Assembly: GCA_037968855.1 (NCBI GenBank)
Contig: JBBKWH010000030.1
Location: 1-63,548 of the forward strand
Length of the DNA: 63,548 nucleotides
Origin: JBBKWH01 sp037968855
Lineage (GTDB): Bacteria > Pseudomonadota > Gammaproteobacteria > Pseudomonadales > Moraxellaceae
Direction of reading: 5' to 3'
The notes under the pieces were generated by a model, which saw only the letters and a program-made list of their open reading frames with translations, ran no database searches and was not told where the DNA came from. Made by a program: the position numbers and the translations under genes. Positions 53,518-63,478 of this stretch are shown here, one piece after another; the first letter of the stretch is position 1, and each line of letters starts with the position of its first letter.

Positions 53518-53623
53518 GCATCCAAGCCAGTGAAATATTGGCTTTTTGATTGACAAGCATGCCCTTTTGCTTTTCATTTACAGATTGGCCGCAAAGCGGT
53601 GTTGTGTAGACGGGAATTTGATC

Positions 53624-55696
53624 ATGCCTTGCGATGAGGTACAGCATGCCAAACAGCAACTGGCTGATATCTTGGGTGAGTATCTGCCCAGAGATGACAT
53701 TGCTCGGATCTTGCTGGCTTGTGATTTTGCTGATATTGCCCATGGTGGCGTGACCCGCAAAAGTGGTGAGCCGTATATTTTGCATCCGATTGCGGTCAGT
53801 TGCATCTTGGGCACAATGCGCTTGGATGCCGACAGTCTGATGGCGGCGTTGCTACATGATGTGATTGAAGACACTGAGATTGGTGAAGACGAAATTGCCG
53901 CTCGTTTTGGCAAAAAAGTGGCAGAACTCGTCGATGGTGTGACCAAGCTGACCATTTCTAAAGATAAGCAAATCAATAAAGCGGCATCGTTTCGTAAGAT
54001 TCTCACTGCAACCTTGCATGATCCACGGGTGATTGTGATCAAGCTGGCGGATCGCCTGCATAATATGTCGACGCTTGATGCCCTCGCCCCTGAAAAACGA
54101 GCGCGGATCGCCCAAGAGACCGTTGATATTTTTATCCCGATGGCTCGATTGGTTGGTATGAATGATATTGCCGATCAGCTCGAAAAACTTTGCTTAGCAA
54201 ACCTTGAACCCTCGCTCTATCAACACCTGACAGAAGCACTGGCAGCGGCAGCAGCTCGACGCGAAGATATGCGACAGCAACGTGCAGAACAGTTGGTCGC
54301 CAGCATTCGGCAGTTGAATCTGCATGGCAGCTTGACCCCGCGCAATAACGACATTCTTATTTATCAACGTTTTTTTCTAGATGACAGCGACTTAGAGTCT
54401 TTGCTGGCCACACATTCTTTTGAAATTGTCCTAGACACCGTGGCTGAATGTGACCTACTGGCCACACAATTAAGTCACGTGTTTATGTGGTCGCAATGTC
54501 GTGATCACATTCGGCATCCCCTGCCTGGTGGTAATCAATCATTGCTGTTGTCCTTGCGTGATGAGCAAGGCACGGTGGATTTAACCCTGCAAACGCCACG
54601 AATGCGTGAAGCAGCCCGCTTGGGTGTGGTGCTCGGTGATGCAGCTCCGCAAGCGACTCGCTCGGCCATTCAGGCCTCGCTGCATAATTTGCGCGAACTG
54701 ATTGATCGTGACTGCGCCAAAAGCACGCTGAGTGCATTGTTAGAATATCTGCACCGCGACAAGGTGCTGGTTTATACCCCCGATAATGATTTGCATGAGT
54801 TACCACAAGGCGCGACCGCAGTTGATTTTGCCTATGCCGCCAGTTTGTTTATTGGCAACCATGCAGTGGGTGCACGAATTGACAACGTGATTCGACCTTT
54901 GGGTACACCGCTGGTTAGTGGTCAGGTGGTTGAAATCATTACCGACGTGTTGGCCACGCCTAATCCAGATTGGCTGAGCTTTGTCAACACCACAAAAGCC
55001 CGCCGCGCGATCCAAAGTATTTTGCGTGACCAAGATATTGACGAGCAACGCACGATTGGCCGCCAAGCCTTAAACCGTGCCTTGCGGTTATACCATCGCG
55101 ATATCCGCGATTTGGACGATCAAGATTGGCAAGATTTGCTCAACTGGCAACACCTCACCACCTGTGACCAATTGTTTGAACAGATTGCAGTCGGTGATTT
55201 ATTACCGCAAATGGTCGCTACGCGTCTGCTGTCCGGCCAAATGTGTGCCATTGACCCAGCCTCTGATCAATTAATTCAGGGTACCGAAGGTATTGAGCTA
55301 CGTTATGCCCAATGTTGCGCGCCAATTTTGGGTGATCCAATTCAGGGACATTTGACGCGCCGTGGCATGGTGGTGCATCGCCAGCGTTGCGGTAATTTGG
55401 TCCATGAGCTGAGCCAACATCCTGAGCATGTGGTCTCGCTGGACTGGCAAGAACAGACTTTAGATGACCCGCGCTTTCCGGTGCTATTAGGCATTAGCCA
55501 GACTTTAGATGATGAGCAAGTGTCTGAGCTGTTGTATTTGGTGCGTCAACTGCAAGCTGGCGTAGAAAAACTGGAATACCATGGCCAGCAACTCCATCTG
55601 TCGGTATTGGTACGAGATCGGGATCACTTGGCCCGTGTGATTCGTGAGATACGGGTGTTGCTGGAATTTCCTCGTGTCACGCGCTTGGTGTCTTAA
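53624..55696 (+). CDS. spoT: SpoT, ppGpp hydrolase with decayed synthetase domain
   Basis: A 690-residue protein; the ATG at 53624 has GGGAA 7 bases upstream, and the frame begins earlier. The HD hydrolase domain keeps its ligands: His54, His78-Asp79 in LLHDVIEDTE, and the Glu82-Asp83 catalytic pair. Residues about 250-370 occupy the synthetase domain, but its conserved motifs are gone: the NGYQSLHT segment reads GGNQSLLLSL, and the E-IQIRT segment reads DLTLQTP. TGS (LVYTPDNDLHELPQGATAVDFAYA) and ACT-type domains follow. So it should only degrade (p)ppGpp. A pseudo-synthetase SpoT is described in Acinetobacter. Confidence 0.95.
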   Translation: MPCDEVQHAKQQLADILGEYLPRDDIARILLACDFADIAHGGVTRKSGEPYILHPIAVSCILGTMRLDADSLMAALLHDVIEDTEIGEDEIAARFGKKVAELVDGVTKLTISKDKQINKAASFRKILTATLHDPRVIVIKLADRLHNMSTLDALAPEKRARIAQETVDIFIPMARLVGMNDIADQLEKLCLANLEPSLYQHLTEALAAAAARREDMRQQRAEQLVASIRQLNLHGSLTPRNNDILIYQRFFLDDSDLESLLATHSFEIVLDTVAECDLLATQLSHVFMWSQCRDHIRHPLPGGNQSLLLSLRDEQGTVDLTLQTPRMREAARLGVVLGDAAPQATRSAIQASLHNLRELIDRDCAKSTLSALLEYLHRDKVLVYTPDNDLHELPQGATAVDFAYAASLFIGNHAVGARIDNVIRPLGTPLVSGQVVEIITDVLATPNPDWLSFVNTTKARRAIQSILRDQDIDEQRTIGRQALNRALRLYHRDIRDLDDQDWQDLLNWQHLTTCDQLFEQIAVGDLLPQMVATRLLSGQMCAIDPASDQLIQGTEGIELRYAQCCAPILGDPIQGHLTRRGMVVHRQRCGNLVHELSQHPEHVVSLDWQEQTLDDPRFPVLLGISQTLDDEQVSELLYLVRQLQAGVEKLEYHGQQLHLSVLVRDRDHLARVIREIRVLLEFPRVTRLVS

Positions 55697-55810
55697 GGCA
55701 TATCTTGCAACGTTTTGACTGCGGATCAGCACGATTCGAGACTATGCCGCACGCGATCACTCCGTTATGATGCGCCAACCCTTATTTTTTAATTTGCTAT
55801 GGAGCGTTGT

Positions 55811-56194
55811 ATGTCACGGACTGTGATCCATACTGAACTGGCCCCTGCCGCAATCGGCACCTACTCACAAGCCATTCGTACGGGTAATACCGTGTACCTG
55901 TCCGGCCAGATCGGCCTTGATCCCTATAGCATGGAATTGGTTTCGGGCATTGAGGCACAAATTCGCCGTGTATTCGACAACCTCAAAGCCGTATGTGACG
56001 CCTCTGGTGGCTCGTTAGCTGATATTGCCAAGTTGAATATCTTTTTGATTGATTTGGGTCACTTCCAGTTGGTCAACCAGATTATGGGCGAATACTTTGT
56101 CCAGCCCTATCCGGCCCGTGCAGCGTTAGGCGTAGCCAGCCTGCCTCGTGGTGCAGAAGTGGAAATGGATGGGATTGTGGTGTTGGCGGACTAA
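55811..56194 (+). CDS. ridA: RidA, enamine/imine deaminase
   Basis: A 127-residue protein of the YjgF family. The start MSRTVIHTELAPAAIGTYSQA has GGAG 6 bases upstream. SGQIGLDP, the active-site Arg in YPARAALGV and the closing GAEVEMDGI are conserved. It hydrolyses reactive 2-aminoacrylate and related imines. A terminator follows. Confidence 0.96.
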   Translation: MSRTVIHTELAPAAIGTYSQAIRTGNTVYLSGQIGLDPYSMELVSGIEAQIRRVFDNLKAVCDASGGSLADIAKLNIFLIDLGHFQLVNQIMGEYFVQPYPARAALGVASLPRGAEVEMDGIVVLAD

Positions 56195-56216
56195 ATCTGC
56201 CTATCTCTGCATCTGT

Positions 56217-56243
56217 AAAAAACCGGCAATTTGCCGGTTTTTT
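56217..56243. terminator. Terminator after ridA
   Basis: AAAAAACCGGC/GCCGGTTTTTT stem with a short AATTT loop. It also faces the convergent membrane-protein gene. Confidence 0.85.
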
Positions 56244-56260
56244 CATGTTGGCTATGGCTT

Positions 56261-56737
56261 TTAACTGAGCTGATTAGGATTAGCTCTGATATGCAAAATT
56301 ACCCATGGTGCCAGTCGATAGTAGGGATAACCATTTGTACCCGTACTTTGCATTCTTAATATGAGACGCTCATGTTCTAGCAACTGCACCTGCGGACTAT
56401 CAGGATTAAGTGCTTTATGGACAATCTGTCCCGTTGAATACAAGTCATTTAATATTTGCTTCTGTGCAACAGAAAGCACCGAAAAAGTTTGTGTTGTTGC
56501 TCCTTTTCTGATGATGGATTGAATCCAAGCAAACAATCTAGTTCGTGACTTCATGATTAATAAGGTAAAGATCGCAGACAGCTCCAACAACCAAACTACT
56601 GCAATAAGGGAATGAAATTCCGAAATATTTTTTTCTAACGCAGCATCAATTGATCCTAGCCCCAATAGCAGCAATGCGCTTAGAACAAATAAAAATATAT
56701 TTCCAAAAATCAACCACTCTTTTTTCACTGTCATCAT
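56261..56737 (-). CDS. SieB-like small membrane protein (tentative)
   Basis: A 158-residue protein. AGGA lies 5 bases before the ATG chosen. Two membrane segments (about residues 8-30 and 41-63) precede a cytoplasmic domain with LSVAQKQILNDLY, then VQLLEHERLIL, ending YYRLAPWVILHIRAN. This order (two membrane helices, LS--Q--IL helix, a winged-like repeat and a final WV-L helix) resembles the superinfection-exclusion B family of phage P22 and many bacterial homologues. The match is from memory. Composition is more AT-rich than its neighbours, and it stands alone between ridA and priA. Confidence 0.6.
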   Translation of the reverse strand: MMTVKKEWLIFGNIFLFVLSALLLLGLGSIDAALEKNISEFHSLIAVVWLLELSAIFTLLIMKSRTRLFAWIQSIIRKGATTQTFSVLSVAQKQILNDLYSTGQIVHKALNPDSPQVQLLEHERLILRMQSTGTNGYPYYRLAPWVILHIRANPNQLS

Positions 56738-56920
56738 AACCATCCTGTAAATATCAACTTAATTAAAAAAACAATACTTTGAGAGCCGTTCAAATCTAGT
56801 GACTGGCTTTGACCATAGCATCTAAAGACAATCTTCTATGTAAGTCAATATTTGTCGCACCTCGCCCAGAACACCTGCATTAGACTTGTCAGTCCAGCAT
56901 CAATTTCGCATCATGGCGCA

Positions 56921-59158
56921 ATGACTGCCCCTGAGATCAAAAATCCGTTGACCGATGCCATTGCTTGCCTGATCCGTGTTGCCTTACCCGTGCCGATGTT
57001 TGCGCTATTTGACTATCTATTGCCTGCTGAGGTGCAATCCATGCCACGTATGGGCTGTCGGGTACGCGTGCCTTTTGGCAGTCGGGATTTGATTGGGGTG
57101 GTGTTGGGTAGTGGTGATGCTGCCGATGTTGACGCTGATAAGCTGCGCACCGTGCTTGAAGTCATTGATACCGATCCGGTGCTGCCTGATGAGTTAATGC
57201 AACTCCTTCTTTGGGCGGCGCGCTACTACCATTATCCAATAGGCGATGTGATTGCAGTCGCCATGCCAACCTTGCTGCGGCAAGGACGACCGTTAGATAT
57301 TTTGACCCAGTATTGGCGCGTGATTGCAGCGGCCAACACCACTGAGCTAAGCCGCGCGCCAAAGCAAAAAGAAGCCTTTGATATTGTCAATTTGCATGAT
57401 CAACGCGGCGCTCCCGAGAGTGTATTGATGATGATGGGGGTCAGTCGCAAACAACTACAACAACTGGCCGAACGCGGACTGATTGAAGGCTTTATGCAGC
57501 CTACTGCACTGCATCACGAACCGGTCAAGCTGGCGCAAATGCCCTTAGTGCCAAATGCTGAACAAGCCTATGCCATTGAAGCGATTCGGGCAGAGGTTGG
57601 CCGTTTTCGCGGTATCTTGTTGCAAGGGCTGACCGGTAGCGGCAAGACTGAGGTGTATTTGCAAGCAATGCAGCCAGTACTTGATGCAGGCTTACAGGTG
57701 TTGGTCCTAGTGCCAGAAATTGGCCTGACCCCGCAGACCATTCAACGCTTTAAATCACGTTTTCATGCCCAAACAGTGATGCTGCATTCGGGCATAACGG
57801 ATGTACAGCGCTTGCAAGCGTGGCAGTCGGCGCAGCAAGGCACGGCGCAAATTATTATTGGTACGCGCTCGGCCATTTTTACCCCGTTGGCGCGGCTTGG
57901 CTTGATCATCTTGGATGAAGAACACGACCTGTCTTATAAACAACAAGATAGCTTTCGCTACCATGCCCGCGATATCGCGCTCAAACGTGGCCAGATGCGC
58001 CAGTGTCCGGTGTTGCTAGGTTCGGCCACGCCCAGCTTGGACAGTTTGCATCTGGCTCGTGACCAAAAATTACTGCATTTGCATCTGAATCATCGCGCGG
58101 GTGGTGCAGTAATGGCCCCGATGAAGTTAATTGATCTGCGCGGCAAAAAACGCGAAAACGGTCTGTCGCCAGAACTAACCCGTGCAATTGGCGAGACCTT
58201 AGACGCGGGCGATCAGGTGTTGGTGTTTTTAAACCGGCGCGGCTATGCACCAATTTTGTTGTGTAGTGCCTGCGGTTGGCAAGCTGACTGTCCGCGCTGT
58301 GATGCGCATTTGACCGTGCATCAAACACCGCGTCAGCATTTGCACTGTCATCATTGTGGTTATCAGAGTCGTTTACCCACGGATTGTCCAGCCTGCAAAT
58401 CGGTCAACTTGCTGCCAACCGGTGCAGGAACGGCGCGACTTGAAGAAACCCTACGCGCCCACTTTGCCGATACGCCGATTTTACGGGTAGATCGAGACAC
58501 CACCAGTCGCGTCGGCAGTTGGGAAGCGATTTATGAACGGGCCAATACCGAAGGGCCAGCGATTTTGCTCGGCACGCAGATGTTGGCTAAAGGGCATCAT
58601 TTTCCACATGTGACTTTGGTGGCGATTTTGGATGCCGATGGTGGATTTTTAAGTGCGGACTTTAGAGGGCCAGAACGCACCGCTCAGTTGATCATGCAAG
58701 TGGCTGGTCGAGCCGGTCGGGGTCACAAAGCTGGACAAGTGCTGATCCAGACATGGCAGCCGGATAATCCCTTACTGCTGACCTTAATCAAAGATGGTTA
58801 TGACCGCTTTGCCGACAATACCCTGCAAGAACGTAGACAGGCCAACCTCCCGCCTTATCGTTATGCCGCGTTGTTGCGTGCCGAATCACCCAACGCCGAC
58901 AAAACCGCCGCGTTTTTATCCACCGCACTAGCTGCACTGCATGATCAAGCCGGTAGCAAATATCTCGAAGTGTGGGGGCCGATTCCCGCACCGATGGAAA
59001 AACGTGCAGGCGTGTTTCGGGCGCATGCCTTGATCATGTGTAGTGAACGGCGCATGCTGCATCAATTGATTGGCCCATGGTGGCCAAGCCTATGGGGCAT
59101 TCCTGAACGGCGCGGCGTACGGGCATCGTTAGATATTGACCCGCAAGAATTGTCTTAA
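56921..59158 (+). CDS. priA: PriA, primosomal replication-restart helicase
   Basis: A 745-residue helicase; I start at MTAPEIKNP, although an open frame continues upstream, and the ribosome-binding site is weak. The N-terminal DNA-binding domain has PVPMFALFDYLLP. Walker A is GLTGSGKTEVYL and Walker B is DEEHDLSYK. Two zinc sites are made by CSACGWQADCPRCD and CHHCGY/CPACKS. The helicase motif VAGRAGRG is present. It reloads the replicative helicase at stalled forks. Confidence 0.97.
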   Translation: MTAPEIKNPLTDAIACLIRVALPVPMFALFDYLLPAEVQSMPRMGCRVRVPFGSRDLIGVVLGSGDAADVDADKLRTVLEVIDTDPVLPDELMQLLLWAARYYHYPIGDVIAVAMPTLLRQGRPLDILTQYWRVIAAANTTELSRAPKQKEAFDIVNLHDQRGAPESVLMMMGVSRKQLQQLAERGLIEGFMQPTALHHEPVKLAQMPLVPNAEQAYAIEAIRAEVGRFRGILLQGLTGSGKTEVYLQAMQPVLDAGLQVLVLVPEIGLTPQTIQRFKSRFHAQTVMLHSGITDVQRLQAWQSAQQGTAQIIIGTRSAIFTPLARLGLIILDEEHDLSYKQQDSFRYHARDIALKRGQMRQCPVLLGSATPSLDSLHLARDQKLLHLHLNHRAGGAVMAPMKLIDLRGKKRENGLSPELTRAIGETLDAGDQVLVFLNRRGYAPILLCSACGWQADCPRCDAHLTVHQTPRQHLHCHHCGYQSRLPTDCPACKSVNLLPTGAGTARLEETLRAHFADTPILRVDRDTTSRVGSWEAIYERANTEGPAILLGTQMLAKGHHFPHVTLVAILDADGGFLSADFRGPERTAQLIMQVAGRAGRGHKAGQVLIQTWQPDNPLLLTLIKDGYDRFADNTLQERRQANLPPYRYAALLRAESPNADKTAAFLSTALAALHDQAGSKYLEVWGPIPAPMEKRAGVFRAHALIMCSERRMLHQLIGPWWPSLWGIPERRGVRASLDIDPQELS

Positions 59159-59224
59159 TCAATCAATCAGATCGACCCATTCAACCCATCACCACTATCA
59201 ATGACCAATGGATGACCGCTTGAT

Positions 59225-59992
59225 ATGGCAACAGGCCCACGCATTGCAAAATTTAGCCCACCCAAAGACGTGGGCGATAGCAAACAGCACAAGCAATTAC
59301 TGTCACAACTCAAACAAGACATTGCCGATTTTCGCCATCAACATTGGCCACCAGATACGCTGTATCCCGAACTGACACAAATTCAAGACTTACCGATTTA
59401 TCATGCCAGCGCCGAGCAAGTCGCCCATTATCGTGCCTTATGGCAGCCGTTTTTTGATCGGGCCTATGCCTTTTATCCTGATGCACACATTGGCCCTGAA
59501 TCGCTGCCCTTGCCGTCTACGTTGGGCTTGCCGCTGTTTGTCGATCAGGTTGAACGTTTGCACCTGACCCGCACCCATGCCAAAGAATCCAAATCCTTTG
59601 GCGCTGTCGGCACACTGGTGGATCGCTGTGGTGACTATCAAGCGGATGAAATCGCCGCGATGAAGGACTGGATGGACCAGCATCCAGAGGGTCAGTTGGT
59701 GGCGCATCGGGCCTTTATTGATTTGCGTGCTTATGTGTTTTGTCGGCATCCAATCACGGCTGAATCGTTGTTGCCGGAGCGGGTACGTTTTTATCGCACG
59801 GGATTGGTGTTATCGGTGCTGGCAGATTTTGAGCAATTAGACAGCCGACAAAAACCGCGTAAGCAGCGTTCGGACGCCTATCAAGATCCACTGGGCGTGA
59901 ATAGCACGTGGACGGTGTTTGGCCGTGCCGGATATGCGCTATCTGACCATGAATCAGAGCCTGAGTACGATCAAGACAGCCCGCCTACATAA
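59225..59992 (+). CDS. Conserved hypothetical protein
   Basis: A 255-residue soluble protein I do not recognise. It has no signal peptide or membrane segment. Patches that look structured are LWQPFFDRAYAFYPDAHIG, AHRAFIDLRAYVFCRHP and RVRFYRTGLVLSVLADFEQL. The tail from about residue 235 is acidic. It follows priA by 66 bp on the same strand, so it may be transcribed with it. Confidence 0.8.
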   Translation: MATGPRIAKFSPPKDVGDSKQHKQLLSQLKQDIADFRHQHWPPDTLYPELTQIQDLPIYHASAEQVAHYRALWQPFFDRAYAFYPDAHIGPESLPLPSTLGLPLFVDQVERLHLTRTHAKESKSFGAVGTLVDRCGDYQADEIAAMKDWMDQHPEGQLVAHRAFIDLRAYVFCRHPITAESLLPERVRFYRTGLVLSVLADFEQLDSRQKPRKQRSDAYQDPLGVNSTWTVFGRAGYALSDHESEPEYDQDSPPT

Positions 59993-60110
59993 GCCTGCGT
60001 TGATCTGACCACAACACAGCGCATGTATAAAAACCAACAGGCAAAGGACAGATTCGTCATCTACAGCCTGCTATCATTTGACATTGCTTGACGTGGGTTG
60101 GAGTGCTGCA

Positions 60111-61937
60111 ATGTCGATGCTATTACAAGCCACGATTTTTTTGGGTGCTGCGGTGATTTTGGTGCCTTTAGGCCGCCGTTTTGGTTTGGCCTCGGTATTG
60201 GGCTATTTGCTCACGGGGATTGTGCTTGGCCCGAGCCTATTCAATGTGGCCGGAGACACCGAAGCGGTCATGCACTTGGCCGAGTATGGCGTGGTCATGC
60301 TGCTGTTTGTGATTGGCCTAGAGTTGCAACCGTCGCGCTTGTGGGCTCTGCGTCGCTCGATTTTTATGATGGGTGGCTTACAAGTTGGCTTAACCGGCGG
60401 CTTGTTAATGCTGATCGTCTGGAAGCTGTTTGATCGGCCACTTGATTCGAGCTTTGTGATTGGCTTTGGTTTGGCCTTGTCCTCCACGGCCTTTGTATTG
60501 CAGCTTCTGACCGAAAAACAACAACTGGCCAGCACGCATGGGCGTAAAGGTTTTTCGATTCTGTTGTTTCAAGATATCGCGGTGATTCCACTGCTGGCGA
60601 TCTTGCCGTTGCTGTCTGGCGCACGCGATCAGCATTATGATTTGGCTTATTTTAGTACCGTGATTGCGGTGTTTGGCGGGTTGATTTTGGCCTCGCGCTT
60701 TGTGGTGCGTCCGTTCTTTCGCTTTGTGGCCTTAAGTGGCGCAACCGAACTGCTCACCGCAGTCGCATTATTTATTGTCATGGGCGTGGCGCTGCTGATG
60801 GACCAATTGGGCATTAGCATGGCGCTGGGGGCATTCTTGACTGGTGTGTTGCTAGCCGACTCGGAGTATCGCCACGAGCTAGAAGCCAGCATCGAACCCT
60901 TTAAAGGGCTATTGCTTGGCTTGTTTTTTATGTCGGTGGGCATGAGCACGCAACTAAACCTGATGATCACCATGCCGGTATTGATCATCGGCGGTGCTGT
61001 GGGTCTGATGCTGATCAAGTTTGCGGTCTTGGCCCTGATTGCGCGGTTATCTGGTCAACGCTGGCCCACCAGTGTGCGGTTGGGCTTTACCTTGGCACAA
61101 GGCGGTGAATTTGCTTTTGTGTTGTTTAATACTGCCACCCAACAAAACGTATTGGATGCCAGCATTGTTGCACCGTTAAACCTGATCGTCACCTTGTCGA
61201 TGGCGTTGACCCCCTTGTCGTTTTTATTGCTTGAAAAATGGATCAACCCCTTCTTTGCCAGCATGCGACCTGAACGCAAATACGATCAGATTCCAGACAA
61301 TGAACATCAGGTGATTATTGCGGGATTTGGCCGAGTCGGTCAGATCATTGGTCGTGTGTTGCGGATGCACAATATCGAATTTACCGCGATTGAAAAAAGC
61401 GTTCGGCAAGTCGATTTTGTGCGTAAGTTTGGCAATCAAGTCTATTACGGCGATCCCACCAACCCCGACCTACTCCGTGCCGCAGGCATTCAAAAAGCCC
61501 GTCTGTTTATCTTGGCCTTGGATGATGTAGAAAAATCCATCCGCACTGCCCGTCAACTGCGCGTGACCTACCCTGACCTGATCATTTTGGCCCGCGCCCG
61601 TGATCGACAACACGTCTACCGCCTACGCGAAATGGGCGTGCATGCCATTTGGCGCGACACCTATCTGTCGGCGCTGGATATGGCTCGCGTGGGTCTTAAC
61701 AAAATGGGCATTAGCGAAGAACACGCCAGCCGCAGTATTGAGCTGTTTCGTGAATACGACGAGCGACTGCTGACCCGTCAACAAGCGATTTATGACGACG
61801 AAGCCGAAATGCTGGCCACCGCAAAAGCTGCCGCAACCGAACTAGAAGGCTTGTTCGATAGCGACCAACGGGCCAAGCGACATCAACTGCGTGAAGAACA
61901 GCAAGCACAGGTCGACCCCAAAGATCAGCCCTCGTAG
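60111..61937 (+). CDS. Kef-type K+/H+ antiporter (CPA2) with RCK domain
   Basis: A 608-residue membrane protein; the start MSMLLQATIF has GGAG 7 bases upstream. Residues about 5-375 form 12-13 membrane segments of the Na+/H+ exchanger type: GYLLTGIVLGPSLF, LLFVIGLELQPSRLW, and LLFQDIAVIPLLA with the transport Gln-Asp. A soluble RCK-N domain follows with HQVIIAGFGRVGQIIGRVL, a nucleotide-binding GxGxxG. This is the KefB/KefC layout. The ancillary KefF/KefG gene is not adjacent, so glutathione control is uncertain. Confidence 0.9.
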   Translation: MSMLLQATIFLGAAVILVPLGRRFGLASVLGYLLTGIVLGPSLFNVAGDTEAVMHLAEYGVVMLLFVIGLELQPSRLWALRRSIFMMGGLQVGLTGGLLMLIVWKLFDRPLDSSFVIGFGLALSSTAFVLQLLTEKQQLASTHGRKGFSILLFQDIAVIPLLAILPLLSGARDQHYDLAYFSTVIAVFGGLILASRFVVRPFFRFVALSGATELLTAVALFIVMGVALLMDQLGISMALGAFLTGVLLADSEYRHELEASIEPFKGLLLGLFFMSVGMSTQLNLMITMPVLIIGGAVGLMLIKFAVLALIARLSGQRWPTSVRLGFTLAQGGEFAFVLFNTATQQNVLDASIVAPLNLIVTLSMALTPLSFLLLEKWINPFFASMRPERKYDQIPDNEHQVIIAGFGRVGQIIGRVLRMHNIEFTAIEKSVRQVDFVRKFGNQVYYGDPTNPDLLRAAGIQKARLFILALDDVEKSIRTARQLRVTYPDLIILARARDRQHVYRLREMGVHAIWRDTYLSALDMARVGLNKMGISEEHASRSIELFREYDERLLTRQQAIYDDEAEMLATAKAAATELEGLFDSDQRAKRHQLREEQQAQVDPKDQPS

Positions 61938-62050
61938 TGCTCGCGTATCTGGTGCGCTTTGGCTTGGCCATTGATGTTAATGATGTTCGGCCAGATCGCT
62001 TGATTTTTAATGGCTTTGCCTTCATCTAGCTGGACATAGGAGATTCGATC

Positions 62051-62926
62051 ATGACCGACACCCGCCAGCGTTTTTTTATTGATAACAGTCCCGTTCGGGG
62101 CGAAGTCGTCCATCTTGATAGCGCATTGCACACTATTTTGCGCCAACGAGACTACCCCGAAGCACTGTCGCGCTTACTCGGCGAACTGTTGGTTGCCAGC
62201 GCCCTATTGGCCAGCACCATCAAGATCAAAGGTCGTTTGTCCCTACAAGCACAAGGCAGTGGTGCACTCAAATGGGCAATGGCCGAATGTAATGATCGCG
62301 GCGAACTACGCGCACTGGCCGAATGGGACGAAGGCACGGATTTTTCGGCCATTAGCACGGCCAATGATGCCTTGCATGCGCTGCAAGACGGCGTGTTGTT
62401 TATCAATATCGAACCCGACGGCGGTGAACGCTATCAAGGGATCGTACCGCTAGAAGGTCAATCATTGGCGCAATGTTTGAGCCAGTATTACGACATGTCG
62501 GCACAAATTCCCACCCGTTTGGCATTAAGCAGTGATCATCATCATGCGGGTGGCTTACTGTTGCAATTGCTACCACGCAGCAGTGATGAAGAACAAGAGA
62601 TGGTCGATAACGACCTCTGGCCACGCTTGACCGTTCTGACTGACACCCTTAAGCCAGAAGAGCTACGTGATCTGTCTGCCGCTGACATTCTCTATCGCTT
62701 ATACAACGAAGAAGATGTACGTCTGCCAGAGATCGAAGCGCTACGTTTTGGCTGCACCTGCTCGCGCGAACGTTGCGAGGAAGCACTGACACAAATCGGT
62801 CGTGATGCAGTGCAAGAGATTCTCAATGAAGAAACCGAAATTCAAATGGATTGTCAGTTCTGCAATACCCAATATCGCTTTGGGCCAGAAGAAGCATTGG
62901 GCTTGTTTGGCATCCATGTGAGTTAA
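62051..62926 (+). CDS. hslO: Hsp33, redox-regulated chaperone
   Basis: A 291-residue chaperone. AGGAG is 8 bases before the ATG. The N-terminal RGEVVHLD and TILRQRDYP region and the C-terminal zinc centre CTCSRERC plus CQFCNTQ are typical; the spacing CxC and CxxC binds zinc when reduced. Oxidation releases zinc and switches on holdase activity. Confidence 0.96.
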   Translation: MTDTRQRFFIDNSPVRGEVVHLDSALHTILRQRDYPEALSRLLGELLVASALLASTIKIKGRLSLQAQGSGALKWAMAECNDRGELRALAEWDEGTDFSAISTANDALHALQDGVLFINIEPDGGERYQGIVPLEGQSLAQCLSQYYDMSAQIPTRLALSSDHHHAGGLLLQLLPRSSDEEQEMVDNDLWPRLTVLTDTLKPEELRDLSAADILYRLYNEEDVRLPEIEALRFGCTCSRERCEEALTQIGRDAVQEILNEETEIQMDCQFCNTQYRFGPEEALGLFGIHVS

Positions 62927-62971
62927 GAATACTAGACAGGGATAATAATTTATTTTTTGTCTCTGTCTAAG

Positions 62972-63382
62972 TCAATTTTCGTTACGAACAAAGCTCAAAA
63001 TATCTTTAATATCAATATATATAAAATAAAGTATAGGATGACAACTCATATAAATAGCATCATATCTTACTCCTGTTTTTTCACATATAGATAAGCAACT
63101 TTCAGGATCAACAGTCAAAATATACTTAACTGAAAAATCTATATCATTTTGTTTTTTATGTATATCTCTCATGACTATATCATAGTAGTAACTAAATTCT
63201 ATTTTCTTGAAATCAATATCTGATATTGAGTCACTAGCTTTCAAAGAACTAAAATCTAAAACCCCTCTAGATAAGAAAAAACTCTTCACTAAAGGCTTAA
63301 TTAAGCACTGATTAATATAGTCACTTTTCTTACTACTAAGCATCAGCAAGAAATCGCTTTTCATACAGTTATACTCAAGCAT
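62972..63382 (-). CDS. AT-rich hypothetical protein next to the IS30 element
   Basis: A 136-residue protein of unknown family. AGGAG lies 10 bases before the ATG, so expression is plausible. It is rich in Ile, Ser, Lys, Asp and Tyr, with short hydrophobic patches near the end (ILYFIYIDIKDIL) that are not convincing membrane segments. The base composition is far more AT-rich than anywhere else in the window, which points to horizontal transfer. It lies between hslO and the start of an IS30-family transposase. Confidence 0.6.
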   Translation of the reverse strand: MLEYNCMKSDFLLMLSSKKSDYINQCLIKPLVKSFFLSRGVLDFSSLKASDSISDIDFKKIEFSYYYDIVMRDIHKKQNDIDFSVKYILTVDPESCLSICEKTGVRYDAIYMSCHPILYFIYIDIKDILSFVRNEN

Positions 63383-63450
63383 TTTTAAGATACTCCTGTT
63401 GAACCAGAGAAAAACTAACTTTCATAACCTCTTGGATTCAAACTTGAAGT

Positions 63451-63477
63451 GCAACACCCTATAAATTAAGGTGTTGC
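63451..63477. repeat. Inverted repeat before the IS30-type transposase start
   Basis: GCAACACC, 11 bases, GGTGTTGC. It ends one base before the transposase ATG. The left part (GAAGTGCAACACC) is probably the terminal inverted repeat of the element; the hairpin could reduce read-in translation from outside. Confidence 0.55.
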
Positions 63478-63478
63478 C

